Positions 55,053 to 63,833 of a stretch of DNA of 64,000 nt are shown here, one piece after another. The translations under genes were made by a program, and so were the position numbers. How positions within the stretch are numbered: position 1 is the stretch's first letter; each line of letters opens with the position of its first letter. The notes under the pieces are model-generated. The model did not search any database. It was not told the DNA's origin and saw nothing but the letters and a program-made list of their open reading frames with translations. Location of the stretch: positions 45,215 through 109,214 of the forward strand of contig CAIPAY010000133.1 in the NCBI GenBank assembly GCA_903863195.1, read 5' to 3'. Origin of the DNA: an uncultured Holophagaceae bacterium. GTDB lineage: Bacteria; Acidobacteriota; Holophagae; Holophagales; Holophagaceae.

Positions 55053-56771
55053 TCAGTTGAACTGCACCTGGTGGATGTGCTTCCCGGAGGGATCGTAGAG
55101 GTGCACGGCGCAGGCGAGGCAGGGATCGAAGGAGTGGATGGTCCGGAGGATCTCCACGGGCTGTTCGAGGTTGGCGACGGGGGTGCCGATGAGGGCCTCC
55201 TCGTAGGAGGAGCGCTGGCCCTTGGCATCCCGGGGCGAGGCGTTCCAGGTGCTCGGGACCACCAGCTGGTAGTTGTCGATGACCCGGTCCTTGATGCTGA
55301 TCCAGTGGGCCAGGGCGCCGCGGGGCGCCTCGGTCATGCCCACGCCCTCGGCGGTGGCGGGCCAGGTGTCGGGCTCCCAGTGGTAGGGGTTGAAGGTCTT
55401 GCGCTCGCCGTTCTTGAGGTTGGTCACCAGGTCGTCGTAGAAGCCCTTCATCCAGTGGGCCACCACCTGGGTCTCCACGCCGCGGGCGGCGGTGCGGCCC
55501 AGGGTCGAGAAGAGCGCCGTGATCGGCACGTTGAGCTGCTTCAGCACGCCACCCACCAGCTCCTTCACATCGGTGTTGCCCTTGGCATAGGCCACCAGCA
55601 TGCGGGAGAGGGGACCCACTTCCATGGCATGGTCCTTCCACCGCGGCGTCTTCAGCCAGGAATACTTGCCGTCGGTGTTGAGGTGCTCGAAGGGCGGCTT
55701 GGGGCCGGTGTAGTTGAACTCGGTCTCGCCCTTGAAGGGATGCAGGCCCACGCCGTCGCCGGCACCGTACTGGTACCAGGAGTGGCTGATGTATTCCTTG
55801 ATCTCGTTGGCGTCCTTCCCGTTGACCTCGTGGATCTCGTTGAGGTTGCGGTTGAGGATGGCGCCCCGGGGCAGCAGGTACGAGCTCGGGTCGTTGTAGC
55901 CCTTCGTGGGCAGATCGCCGTAGGCCAGGTAGTTCTTCAGGCCGCCACCGATGGCGCCCCAGTCCTTGTAGAAGCTGGCGATGGCCAGGAGGTCCGGGAC
56001 GTAGACCTGCTCGACGAAGGTGATGGCGTCCTTGATGAGGCTGCCCACATGGTTCAGGCGCTCGGTGTTGATGGCGTTCACTTCCTCCAGGTTGAAGGAG
56101 CAGGGCACCCCGCCGACCAGGTAGTTCGGGTGGGGGTTCTTGCCGCCGAAGATGGCGTGGATCTTGACGAGCTCCTTCTGCCACTCCAGGGCGTCCAGGT
56201 AGTGGGACACGGCCAGGAGGTTCACTTCCGGCGGCAGCTTGTAGGCCTTGTGGCCCCAGTAGCCATTGGCGAAGATGCCCAGCTGTCCGCTCTCCACGAA
56301 CTTCTTCATGCGGCTCTGCACCGCGGCGAAGTGGCCGGGGTTGGACTTGGGCCAGGGGCTCAGCGACTGGGCCAGCTTCGAGGTGGCCACGGGGTCGGCC
56401 TTGAGCATGCTGACCACGTCCACCCAGTCCAAGGCGTGCAGGTGGTAGAAGTGCACCACGTGGTCCTGGACGAACTGGGCGCAGAACATGAGGTTGCGCA
56501 CCAGCTCCGCGTTCTTGGGGACGGTGATGCCCAGGGCGTCCTCCACAGACCGCACGCTGGCGAGGGCGTGCACGGTGGTGCACACGCCGCAGACGCGCTC
56601 GGTGAAGGCCCAGGCATCGCGGGGATCGCGGCCCTTGAGGATCTTCTCGATGCCGCGGACCATGGTGCCGGCGCTGAAGGCGTCCGTCACGACGCCATTC
56701 TCGACCACCGCCTCGATGCGGAGATGACCCTCGATGCGGGTGACGGGATCAATGACGATGCGGTTGCTCAT
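55053..56771 (-). CDS. hyaB: [NiFe]-hydrogenase large subunit, group 1
   Basis: The 572-residue catalytic subunit has the N-terminal VIDPVTRIEGHLRIE, the L1 motif RVCGVCTTVH, and the L2 motif DPCLACAVH near the C terminus. The four cysteines bind Ni-Fe. About 15 residues after that His (LYDPSGKHIHQVQFN) are the tail removed by HyaD. ATG 56771 shares a base with the hyaA stop. It has no Tat signal and travels with HyaA. Confidence 0.97.
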   Translation of the reverse strand: MSNRIVIDPVTRIEGHLRIEAVVENGVVTDAFSAGTMVRGIEKILKGRDPRDAWAFTERVCGVCTTVHALASVRSVEDALGITVPKNAELVRNLMFCAQFVQDHVVHFYHLHALDWVDVVSMLKADPVATSKLAQSLSPWPKSNPGHFAAVQSRMKKFVESGQLGIFANGYWGHKAYKLPPEVNLLAVSHYLDALEWQKELVKIHAIFGGKNPHPNYLVGGVPCSFNLEEVNAINTERLNHVGSLIKDAITFVEQVYVPDLLAIASFYKDWGAIGGGLKNYLAYGDLPTKGYNDPSSYLLPRGAILNRNLNEIHEVNGKDANEIKEYISHSWYQYGAGDGVGLHPFKGETEFNYTGPKPPFEHLNTDGKYSWLKTPRWKDHAMEVGPLSRMLVAYAKGNTDVKELVGGVLKQLNVPITALFSTLGRTAARGVETQVVAHWMKGFYDDLVTNLKNGERKTFNPYHWEPDTWPATAEGVGMTEAPRGALAHWISIKDRVIDNYQLVVPSTWNASPRDAKGQRSSYEEALIGTPVANLEQPVEILRTIHSFDPCLACAVHLYDPSGKHIHQVQFN

Positions 56772-57889
56772 CACTCCACCTCTTTGCTGTCAGGCGTGTC
56801 TTTGACGGCCTCGACCACCTGGTCGTGGATGAGCTTCCGCTTGCGGATGTTCGTGGAGACGGCGTGGGCCGCCACCCCGACGGCGGCGGCGGCACCCAGG
56901 GTCAGGCCCACAGTGTCGGCCGTGGACTCGATGCCGAAGCCCGGGAAGGAGGGCAGGTGCCGGTAGAAGGGTCCGTTGTCCCAGAAGCCGTTCTCGCTGC
57001 AGCCCAGGCAGCCGTGGCCGGACTGGATGGGATAGCTGGTGCCCCCGTTCCACTTGGTGACCGAGCAGGCGTTGTAGGTGAGCGGCCCGCGGCAGCCCAT
57101 CTTGTAGAGGCAGTAGCCCTTGCGGGCGTTGTCGTCGTCGAAGGTCTCCACGAAGAGGCCCGCGTCGTAGTAGGGGCGGCGGTAGCAGGTGTCGTGGACG
57201 CGCCGGGAGTAGAACTCCTTGGGGCGCCCCTGGGAGTCCAGCTCCGGCATGCGGCCGAACATGAGGATGTGGGTGACGATGGCCACCATCACATCGGCGA
57301 TGGGCGGACATCCGGGCACGTTGATGACGGGCTTGTTCACCAGCTTCTGGATGGCCGTGGCCCCCGTGGGATTGGGCTTCGCGGCCTGCACGCAGCCGTA
57401 GGAGGCGCAGTTGCCCCAGGCCACGATGGCGGCGGCGCCGGCGGCGGCCTCCTTCAGGATGTCCTCGGCGGTGCGGCCCCCGATCATGCAGAAGACGCCG
57501 TTCTCCTTGGTGGGGACCGAGCCCTCCACCAGCAGGATGTACTTCCCGGCGGAGGCCTTCATGACGTCGGCCTTGCACTTCTCGGCCTGGTGGCCCGCGG
57601 CGGCCTGGAGGGTCTCGTCGTAGTCCAGGGAGATGGCGTCCAGCAGGACGTCAGCCACCATGGGGTGCGAGGCGCGGATAAAGGACTCGCTGCAGCAGGT
57701 GCACTCCTGGAAGTGGAGCCACAGCACCGGCGGCCGGTCCTTCTTCTCGAAGGCCTTGGCCACGGCGGCCGAAGCGTTGGTCCCGAGGCCCGCAGCGGTG
57801 GCGGCGAAGGTGCAGAACTGCATGAAGTCCCGCCGGCTGTAGCCCTTCTCCCGCATCACCTCCCACAGGGAGTTTCCTGCTCGTGGCAT
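56771..57889 (-). CDS. hyaA: [NiFe]-hydrogenase small subunit, O2-tolerant type
   Basis: The 372-residue FeS subunit begins with a Tat signal (YSRRDFMQFC) and ends with a membrane anchor (about 325-350) and basic tail. The proximal cluster region reads ECTCCSES, and further on GNCASYGCVQAA. The two extra cysteines relative to standard enzymes match E. coli HyaA, where they build the [4Fe-3S] cluster that gives oxygen tolerance. This places it in group 1d. First gene of hyaABCD-hypE. Confidence 0.96.
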   Translation of the reverse strand: MPRAGNSLWEVMREKGYSRRDFMQFCTFAATAAGLGTNASAAVAKAFEKKDRPPVLWLHFQECTCCSESFIRASHPMVADVLLDAISLDYDETLQAAAGHQAEKCKADVMKASAGKYILLVEGSVPTKENGVFCMIGGRTAEDILKEAAAGAAAIVAWGNCASYGCVQAAKPNPTGATAIQKLVNKPVINVPGCPPIADVMVAIVTHILMFGRMPELDSQGRPKEFYSRRVHDTCYRRPYYDAGLFVETFDDDNARKGYCLYKMGCRGPLTYNACSVTKWNGGTSYPIQSGHGCLGCSENGFWDNGPFYRHLPSFPGFGIESTADTVGLTLGAAAAVGVAAHAVSTNIRKRKLIHDQVVEAVKDTPDSKEVE

Positions 57890-58045
57890 GCTGCCTCCTC
57901 GGCCATGGGCCCAAGAATTGAGACTGCGTCTAAAGATATATAATTGGGGGAACAGTTAGAGTTAACCTAGGAGCGGACCGAGGACTGTCAAGCCGTGTCC
58001 TGCGATTTCCCGGAACAAAAACGCAAATAGCCCCGCCCCGCCTGG

Positions 58046-58061
58046 TGTGACTTTTATCACA
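58046..58061 (-). promoter_or_regulatory. CRP/FNR-family box upstream of hyaA
   Basis: TGTGA-N6-TCACA is a perfect palindromic CRP consensus, with its near edge 157 bp before the hyaA ATG in the 205-bp gap after hypD. A T/A-rich TATATA element lies between it and the gene. A CRP-type regulator, or possibly an FNR/Dnr-type one, probably controls the hydrogenase operon. Confidence 0.7.
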
Positions 58062-58094
58062 ACAAGCATTTCACCGGCCAGGCGAGTCCGTTCT

Positions 58095-59192
58095 TCAGTG
58101 CGCCGGGTCGAAGCGCCGGTAGCGGTAGTAGGCCGCACAGGCCCCCTCGGAGGAGACCATGGTGGCCCCCAGGGGGTGGTCCGGGGTGCAGAGGGTGCCA
58201 AAGGCGGGACACTGGGGGGGCTTCAGCAGGCCCTGGAGGACCAGACCGCTCTGGCAGTCCGGGGACTCGGCGCCACCGACGTCCTGCACCCCGAAGCGGA
58301 GGGCCGCATCGAAGGCCGCAAGCTCCGGCCGGAGGCCGAAGCCGCTGGCCGGAATGGGGCCGATGCCGCGCCAGGTGCGGTCCACCACCTGAAAGACCCG
58401 CTGGATCAGCGCCTGGGCGGGCCGGTTGCCGCCGGCCTTCACCAGCCGCGAATACTGGTTCTCCACCTCGGCGCGGCCCTCCTCCAACTGGGTCACGGCC
58501 ATGAGGATGCCCTGGAGCAGGTCAAGCGGCTCGAAGGCCGTCACCACGATGGGCACGTGGAAGCGCGCCGCCAGGGGGTGGTATTCCTCGGTGCCCATGA
58601 CGCTGCAGACGTGGCCCGCGGCCAGGAAGGCGTCCACGCGGCACTGGGGCGAGGCCATGAGCGCCTCGATGGCCGGCGGCACCCGCACGTGGCTCACCAG
58701 GATCGAGAAGTTCGTGAGGCCCTCGTCCGCGGCCTGGGCCACGGCCAAGGCGTTGCCCGGGGCGGTGGTCTCGAAGCCCACCGCGAAGAACACCACCTGC
58801 CGCTCCGGCAGCAGCCGGGCCAGGGCCACGGCGTCCAGGGGCGAGTAGACCACCCGCACGTCCCCGCCGCGGCTCTTCACGGAGAACAGGTCCTCGGCGC
58901 TGCCGGGCACCCGCAGCATGTCGCCGAAGGAGCAGAAGGTGACCTCAGGGCGGGCGGCGATGGCCAGGGCCTGGTCGATGATGGCCACAGGCGTCACGCA
59001 GACGGGGCAGCCGGGGCCGTGCACCAGGGTGAGGTCCCTGGGCAGCAGCTCATCGAGGCCGAAGCGGACGATGGCGTGGGTCTGGCCGCCGCAGACCTCC
59101 ATCAGCGTCCAGGGGCGCGTCACCCTGCGGCGGATGGCCTCGCCCAGGGCCTGGGCCTTCCGCCCATCGCGGAACTCCTCGACGAACCTCAA
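58095..59192 (-). CDS. hypD: Hydrogenase maturation protein HypD
   Basis: The 365-residue FeS scaffold is where HypC-bound iron receives CO and CN. It has [19 protein letters not shown] and C-terminal cysteines for the [4Fe-4S] cluster. A TTG at 59192 is chosen: it gives the family N terminus [10 protein letters not shown], has AGGAGG just upstream and overlaps the hypC TGA. A GTG at 59234 would add a non-conserved Gly/Arg stretch. Confidence 0.95.
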   Translation of the reverse strand: MRFVEEFRDGRKAQALGEAIRRRVTRPWTLMEVCGGQTHAIVRFGLDELLPRDLTLVHGPGCPVCVTPVAIIDQALAIAARPEVTFCSFGDMLRVPGSAEDLFSVKSRGGDVRVVYSPLDAVALARLLPERQVVFFAVGFETTAPGNALAVAQAADEGLTNFSILVSHVRVPPAIEALMASPQCRVDAFLAAGHVCSVMGTEEYHPLAARFHVPIVVTAFEPLDLLQGILMAVTQLEEGRAEVENQYSRLVKAGGNRPAQALIQRVFQVVDRTWRGIGPIPASGFGLRPELAAFDAALRFGVQDVGGAESPDCQSGLVLQGLLKPPQCPAFGTLCTPDHPLGATMVSSEGACAAYYRYRRFDPAH

Positions 59193-59431
59193 GCCTCCTC
59201 CTGCTCCCCGGCCTCGGCCAGCGCGTTCAGGCACGCCAGCATGTGCAGGGCCTCGGCCTCATCCAGCTGGTCCAGGGCCAGGCCCGCGTGGACCACGACC
59301 CAGGCCCCCGGCCCCGCGTCCGGCACGCAGGCGAGGCTGATCTCCTTGATGGTGGAGCCGAAGGCGACGCGCCCCAGGCGCAGGGGCGACTCCACCACGT
59401 CGAGGATCTGGCCGGGAACGCCAAGGCACAT
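59189..59431 (-). CDS. hypC: Hydrogenase maturation chaperone HypC
   Basis: The 80-residue protein begins [10 protein letters not shown], with the essential Cys2, and has [27 protein letters not shown], typical of HypC/HupF. It carries the Fe(CN)2CO unit from HypD to the large subunit. AGGAG lies six bases before ATG 59431. It is the first gene of the hydrogenase run and overlaps hypD. Confidence 0.96.
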   Translation of the reverse strand: MCLGVPGQILDVVESPLRLGRVAFGSTIKEISLACVPDAGPGAWVVVHAGLALDQLDEAEALHMLACLNALAEAGEQEEA

Positions 59432-59496
59432 GCGGGACTCCTGGGTGGGGGTGGGCACCAGGGTAGTCCCATCCGGCTCCATGCTCCAATAGATCC

Positions 59497-60372
59497 ATGA
59501 CGGCCCACCGGGAGCATCTGCGGGGCGCGGCCCTGGTGGCCGCGGCGGCCCTCCTCTGGAGCTCCAGCGGGCTCTTCATCAAGGCCCTGCCCCTGGGCGC
59601 CCTCCAGATCGCTGGCGTCCGCAGCCTGGTGGCGGCCCTCACCATGGCCGCCGTGGTGCGCCTGCGGGGCGGCCGCCCCTTCCCGCGTCCGGACGGCCTC
59701 TCCCTGGCCTGCGCCGCCTCCTACGCCGGGGTGCTGATCCTCTTCGTGGCCGCCACCAAGCTCACCACCGCCGCGAACGCGATCTTCCTGCAGTTCTCCG
59801 CGCCCATCTACCTGGTGTTCCTGGAGCCGTGGGTCACGAAGCGGTCGCTTCAGGGCCGCGACCTGGTGGCCGTGGCGCTCTGCCTGGGCGCCATGGGGCT
59901 GTTCTTCGTGGGCCGCTTCGAGGCAGGCAGCTTCACCGGGAATGCGCTGGCGGTCATCTCCGGCGTCTGCCTGGCCCTCTTCGCCCTGACGCTCAAGCTC
60001 AAGCGGGAGCGGCAGCCGGACGCCGATCCCATCAGCGCCATCATCCTCGGCAACCTGCTGGTGGCGGCCCTCTGCCTCCCCTTCGCGCTGCCGGGACTGC
60101 GGCCCACGCCCCTCCAGTCCGGGATGCTGCTCTACCTCGGCGTCTTCCAGATCGGCCTGGCCTACCTGCTGTTCAACGCGGGCATGAAGCGGCTCTCGGC
60201 CACCGCCGCGGTGGTGACGGGCACCCTGGAGGCGGTGCTGAACCCCGTGTGGGTGTTCCTGGGCGTGGGCGAGCGGCCTTCCCCCTACGCCCTGGCGGGC
60301 GGCGTGCTGATCCTCGCCACCATCGCCTGGTACACCCTCAGGCCTTCGCCGCGGCGGCCCGCCGCTCCATGA
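59497..60372 (+). CDS. EamA/DMT-family transporter
   Basis: The 291-residue protein has ten hydrophobic helices in two EamA repeats. The first begins GAALVAAAALLWSSSGLFIK and the second GNALAVISGVCLALFALTLK. Such carriers export amino acids or other metabolites; the substrate cannot be told. It is divergent from hypC and overlaps the MFS gene tail by 35 bp in convergent orientation. Confidence 0.9.
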   Translation: MTAHREHLRGAALVAAAALLWSSSGLFIKALPLGALQIAGVRSLVAALTMAAVVRLRGGRPFPRPDGLSLACAASYAGVLILFVAATKLTTAANAIFLQFSAPIYLVFLEPWVTKRSLQGRDLVAVALCLGAMGLFFVGRFEAGSFTGNALAVISGVCLALFALTLKLKRERQPDADPISAIILGNLLVAALCLPFALPGLRPTPLQSGMLLYLGVFQIGLAYLLFNAGMKRLSATAAVVTGTLEAVLNPVWVFLGVGERPSPYALAGGVLILATIAWYTLRPSPRRPAAP

Positions 60373-61543
60373 ACCCGGTGCCCAGGGGCACCAGCAGCGC
60401 CGCGGCGCAGAGCCCCACCACCCCGTGCCAGCCCCGGGCGTGGTAGCCGTGGCCGCTGAGGGTGATGCCCGCGGCCCCGCCCAGGTAGTAGAACAGCACG
60501 TAGAAGGCGTTGGCGCGCCCCCGGCCCGCCTGCAGCTTGCGGTTGAGGGCCCCCGCCGCCGCGGCGTGGACCGTGAAGAAGCCCGCGCACACCAGCGTCA
60601 GCGCCGCGGCCATGGCCCAGCCCCGGGGCACCAGCGTGAGCGCCACGCCCCCGCCGAGCACCAGGCTCCCCGCCACCATGGCCGTGCCGTTGCCGATGGC
60701 ATTGCTCAGGCGCCCCGCGAGAGGCCCCGCCACCACGCCCATGACGTAGGACAGGTAGAGCAGCGTCACGGCCCGGGTGGACCAGTGGAACGGCGCGCCG
60801 TAGAGGTAGAAGGGCAGGTAGTTGAAGATCGAGGAGAAGACGAAGTAGGCGCCGGCCCCCACCGCGTAGAGGCGGATCAGGTCGTGGCGCAGCAGCACGT
60901 CCCGGAAGCGGGTGGTGTCCCGGGCCACGGGACCCTCGTCCGGCTCCACAGGCAGGCCCGCGTAGGCCGCCAGGGCCGCGGCGATCAGCAGGGCCGAGGC
61001 CAGGAAGAAGGCCCAGCGCCAGTGCGCGGCGGGCATGAGGACCCCGGCCAGCAGGCGGCCGGAAAGGCCCCCCAGCACCGTGGCCGACACGTAGGTGCCC
61101 ATCACCACGTTCAGGCGGCCCACCGGCATCACGCGGGCCAGGTAGGCCGCGAGGCAGGTGGTGAGCGCCGGGATAAACAGCCCCTGGACGAAGCGCGCCG
61201 CCACCAGCAGCTCCAGGCTGGGCGCCAGGGCCGAGGCCAGTCCGCAGATCGCCACCACCAGGCCGCCCGTGAGCAGGATGCGGCGAATGGGCAGCCGGTC
61301 CGCCAGGGCGCCGAAGGGCAGGTTCGCCAGGGCCATGCCCAGCACCACCGCGGACACCGTGCGGGAGGCCACGCCCTCCGCCACACCGAACTCCAGCCGC
61401 AGCACCGGCAGCACCGGCTGGGGGATGTAGACCGTGGTGAACACCGCCGCCACCAGCGCGAACACCAGCAGCTGGATGCGCAGGAAGGGATCCTTCCCGC
61501 CCTGCCCCTCCGCGCTGCTGGCCTGGCCTGGAAGGACGTTCAT
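60338..61543 (-). CDS. MFS transporter
   Basis: The 401-residue protein has twelve helices and the MFS loop 2-3 motif GALADRLPIRRILLTGG. The region around YIPQPVLPVLRLEFGV and TTCLAAYLARVMPVGRLNVVMG resembles the YnfM/arabinose-efflux type. The substrate is unknown. Confidence 0.9.
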   Translation of the reverse strand: MNVLPGQASSAEGQGGKDPFLRIQLLVFALVAAVFTTVYIPQPVLPVLRLEFGVAEGVASRTVSAVVLGMALANLPFGALADRLPIRRILLTGGLVVAICGLASALAPSLELLVAARFVQGLFIPALTTCLAAYLARVMPVGRLNVVMGTYVSATVLGGLSGRLLAGVLMPAAHWRWAFFLASALLIAAALAAYAGLPVEPDEGPVARDTTRFRDVLLRHDLIRLYAVGAGAYFVFSSIFNYLPFYLYGAPFHWSTRAVTLLYLSYVMGVVAGPLAGRLSNAIGNGTAMVAGSLVLGGGVALTLVPRGWAMAAALTLVCAGFFTVHAAAAGALNRKLQAGRGRANAFYVLFYYLGGAAGITLSGHGYHARGWHGVVGLCAAALLVPLGTGFMERRAAAAKA

Positions 61544-61613
61544 CAGCGGCTCCGAATCCTGTCCGAGTATGAACGGGCAGGAGCTTGTCCGTGAATGAGG
61601 CTGCCCGCAGTCC

Positions 61614-63359
61614 TCAGTACCGCCAGCTCTTGAGGTCCGCCCCGGCGGGGGCCGTCTTCTCCATGCGGGCCAGCATCTTCGCCAGGTAGAGGGTGCTGTA
61701 GTGCAGGCGGGAGATGTGGTTGGGGTGCTCGGGATCGCCGTTCCAGCAGTGCTCGGCGCGGTCCCCGTACCTCACCTCGCCCTCGTAGGGCGGGTTGCGG
61801 GTCTGCTTCAGGAAGTCCTCCAGCAGGTAGACCGCATCGTTGAGGAAGAAGGTGTCGGCGCTGCCGCAGTAGATGTGCAGCTTGCCCCGCAGCTTGGGAC
61901 CCAGGACCGGCCACTGCTTCTCCAGGATGGCCCGCAGGTCGTAGTGCTCTTTCCAGTAGGCGGCCACCTTGGGGTCGATGAGGCCCGTCCGCTTGTCGAA
62001 GATGGGCTGGGGATAGCCGTCCGCGCCCTGGGGCGAGAACACCGCCTGCCAGATGTCGAACTGCTCACCGGAGCGGCCGTGGCTGCCCAGGGCCAGCTCG
62101 TAGGCGTTGACCTCCTCCAGGGTCTGGAAGGTGCGGCCCAGGTAGTCCCGGGCTGCGGGCTGGGCCACGCGCTTGTGGGCGCCCTCCAGGTAGAAGGCGT
62201 TCTTGTCCTTGTAGAGGTCGATGATCGTGTAGGCCCGGAAGTCCACGGGATCCGGGCAGGAGCCGAAGGCGCCGTTGTAGTGGTCCGGGTAGAAGATCTG
62301 CGCCGCCAGGGCCTCCCAGCCCCCGGTGGAGCCGCCGCAGAGGAAGCGGGCCCAGCTGGGCAGGACCCGGAAGGCCTTCTCGATGGCCGGCATCAGCTCG
62401 GTCACGATCGCGTCGCCGTAGGGACCCAGATTGGCCGAGTTCACCGCGTAGGAGTCGTCGTAGTAGGGGTTGGCGTGCTGCAGCTTCACGAAGAGGTAGC
62501 GGGGGAAGTCCGGGGCGGTCCACTGCTGGAAGTTGCGGTAGGCCTCCTCCTGCTGGATGCGGTTGTAGCCCGAGAGGCGGAAGCGCTCGCTGTAGTCAGG
62601 TTTCAGGTCCGGATCCGGCGGCACCGTGCGGAAGGAGTCGTCAAAGTCCCGCACGAAGTGGTCGTGCATGAGCAGCATGGGAAAGCGGGCCTCGGGGTGC
62701 GCATCGAAGCCCTCGGGCACCAGCACCAGGGCCGACAGGAACATGGGCCGCCCCCAGAACTTCGTGAGGAGCTGGCTCTGGATGCGCAGGTGGCGGACGT
62801 ACTTGGAATCAGGAACCTCCGCCAGGGGCGGGATCACCTGGTCCAGAAGCACCTGGATGGGGGTCTGGCCCGGCCCCACCCGGACCTTCCGGGGGCGGCT
62901 GTAGAGGTTCCCCGGGGCGAGGTTCCAGTGCTGGCCCTCGCCCCGGTCCATGGGCAGCTTCAGCGTGTGGCCGTCCGCCCGGTGGAAGGTCTCGTAGCGG
63001 TGCAGCAGGGCCTGCACGGTGTACTCGCCCGGCGGGAGATCCTTCAGCGAGCGGATGGGATAGCCGTCCGCCCGGGCGTCCACCAGGGCCCGCTGGCCCG
63101 GCGCGAGGCCCTCCACGTCCGTGCCGAAGATGAGCTGCGAGTCCGGGGAATCCCCGATCTGCATGCGCGGCTCGGCGCTGGGGTCCGTGGAGAGCAGCAG
63201 GAAGAGCCGACCATCCAGGGGCTGCGCACTCAAGCTGGGCGCGAAGCGCACCGCAAAGCGGGCCGGTGCCCCGGGACCGGGCTTCGGCGGGGCGGCCAGC
63301 GCCGGGAGGGCCAGGGCGAGAAACACACCGAGTCGGAGCAGGGCTGAGAGTTTGGGCAT
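61614..63359 (-). CDS. Secreted esterase-like alpha/beta hydrolase
   Basis: The 581-residue protein has a Sec signal peptide (MPKLSALLRLGVFLALALPALA), an N-terminal beta-rich domain (about 30-180) and an alpha/beta hydrolase domain. The likely nucleophile Ser is in GGSTGGWEALAAQ near residue 345. It resembles the putative esterase (esterase D) group, which includes feruloyl and siderophore esterases. The C-terminal HCWNGDPEHPNH could supply the catalytic His. The substrate is not assignable. Confidence 0.8.
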   Translation of the reverse strand: MPKLSALLRLGVFLALALPALAAPPKPGPGAPARFAVRFAPSLSAQPLDGRLFLLLSTDPSAEPRMQIGDSPDSQLIFGTDVEGLAPGQRALVDARADGYPIRSLKDLPPGEYTVQALLHRYETFHRADGHTLKLPMDRGEGQHWNLAPGNLYSRPRKVRVGPGQTPIQVLLDQVIPPLAEVPDSKYVRHLRIQSQLLTKFWGRPMFLSALVLVPEGFDAHPEARFPMLLMHDHFVRDFDDSFRTVPPDPDLKPDYSERFRLSGYNRIQQEEAYRNFQQWTAPDFPRYLFVKLQHANPYYDDSYAVNSANLGPYGDAIVTELMPAIEKAFRVLPSWARFLCGGSTGGWEALAAQIFYPDHYNGAFGSCPDPVDFRAYTIIDLYKDKNAFYLEGAHKRVAQPAARDYLGRTFQTLEEVNAYELALGSHGRSGEQFDIWQAVFSPQGADGYPQPIFDKRTGLIDPKVAAYWKEHYDLRAILEKQWPVLGPKLRGKLHIYCGSADTFFLNDAVYLLEDFLKQTRNPPYEGEVRYGDRAEHCWNGDPEHPNHISRLHYSTLYLAKMLARMEKTAPAGADLKSWRY

Positions 63360-63578
63360 GGGCTACTGTAAGGCATTTGAACGGGTTGCATAGCCGCTGG
63401 CCCGTCCTGCCGGGGGTTCTGCGCCGCGCGCCCACCCCGCGCCCGCCTCGGCCGAGGCCCGCCGCTCGCTAGCTAGGACCCGACGCGGAGGACGGCCAGC
63501 AGGTCTGGGGTGGAGAGCTTATGGCGTCGCCGCTCGGGTGTATCATTGGCGACCATCATTTTGCAGGGAGGGCGGGCC

Positions 63579-63833
63579 ATGTTTGATCCAACCCAGTGGA
63601 TTATCCGGGATCCCTCCATCTGCAATGGCCAGCCCACCCTGAAAGGCACCCGGGTATTGCTCCGGGTGGTGCTGGGATATCTGGCTCAGGGAGAGGCCAT
63701 CGACGCGATCCGGAAGGAGTTCCCAAGCCTTACGGAAGCGCATCTGCAGGCCTGCATCGCCTTCGCTGCGGCTTCTGCAGCTGAAGACCTTCCGGCACCC
63801 CCACCAGGCCCTCGTTCGGGCCATGCCGCATGA
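63579..63833 (+). CDS. DUF433 protein (candidate antitoxin)
   Basis: The 84-residue protein has the DUF433 signature (WIIRDPSICNGQPTLKGTRV and VLGYLAQGEAIDAIRKEFPSLT), a helix-turn-helix family often paired with a DUF5615 PIN-like toxin gene directly downstream. GGGAGG precedes ATG 63579. The C-terminal PAPPPGPRSGHAA is atypical. Instead of a toxin gene, a 74-bp tandem repeat begins at its stop codon. Confidence 0.85.
   Translation: MFDPTQWIIRDPSICNGQPTLKGTRVLLRVVLGYLAQGEAIDAIRKEFPSLTEAHLQACIAFAAASAAEDLPAPPPGPRSGHAA

Noticed and set aside
59193..59234. Longer N terminus for HypD from a GTG
   Set aside because: The added Gly/Arg stretch lies within hypC and is not conserved; the TTG at 59192 has AGGAGG and the family N terminus.
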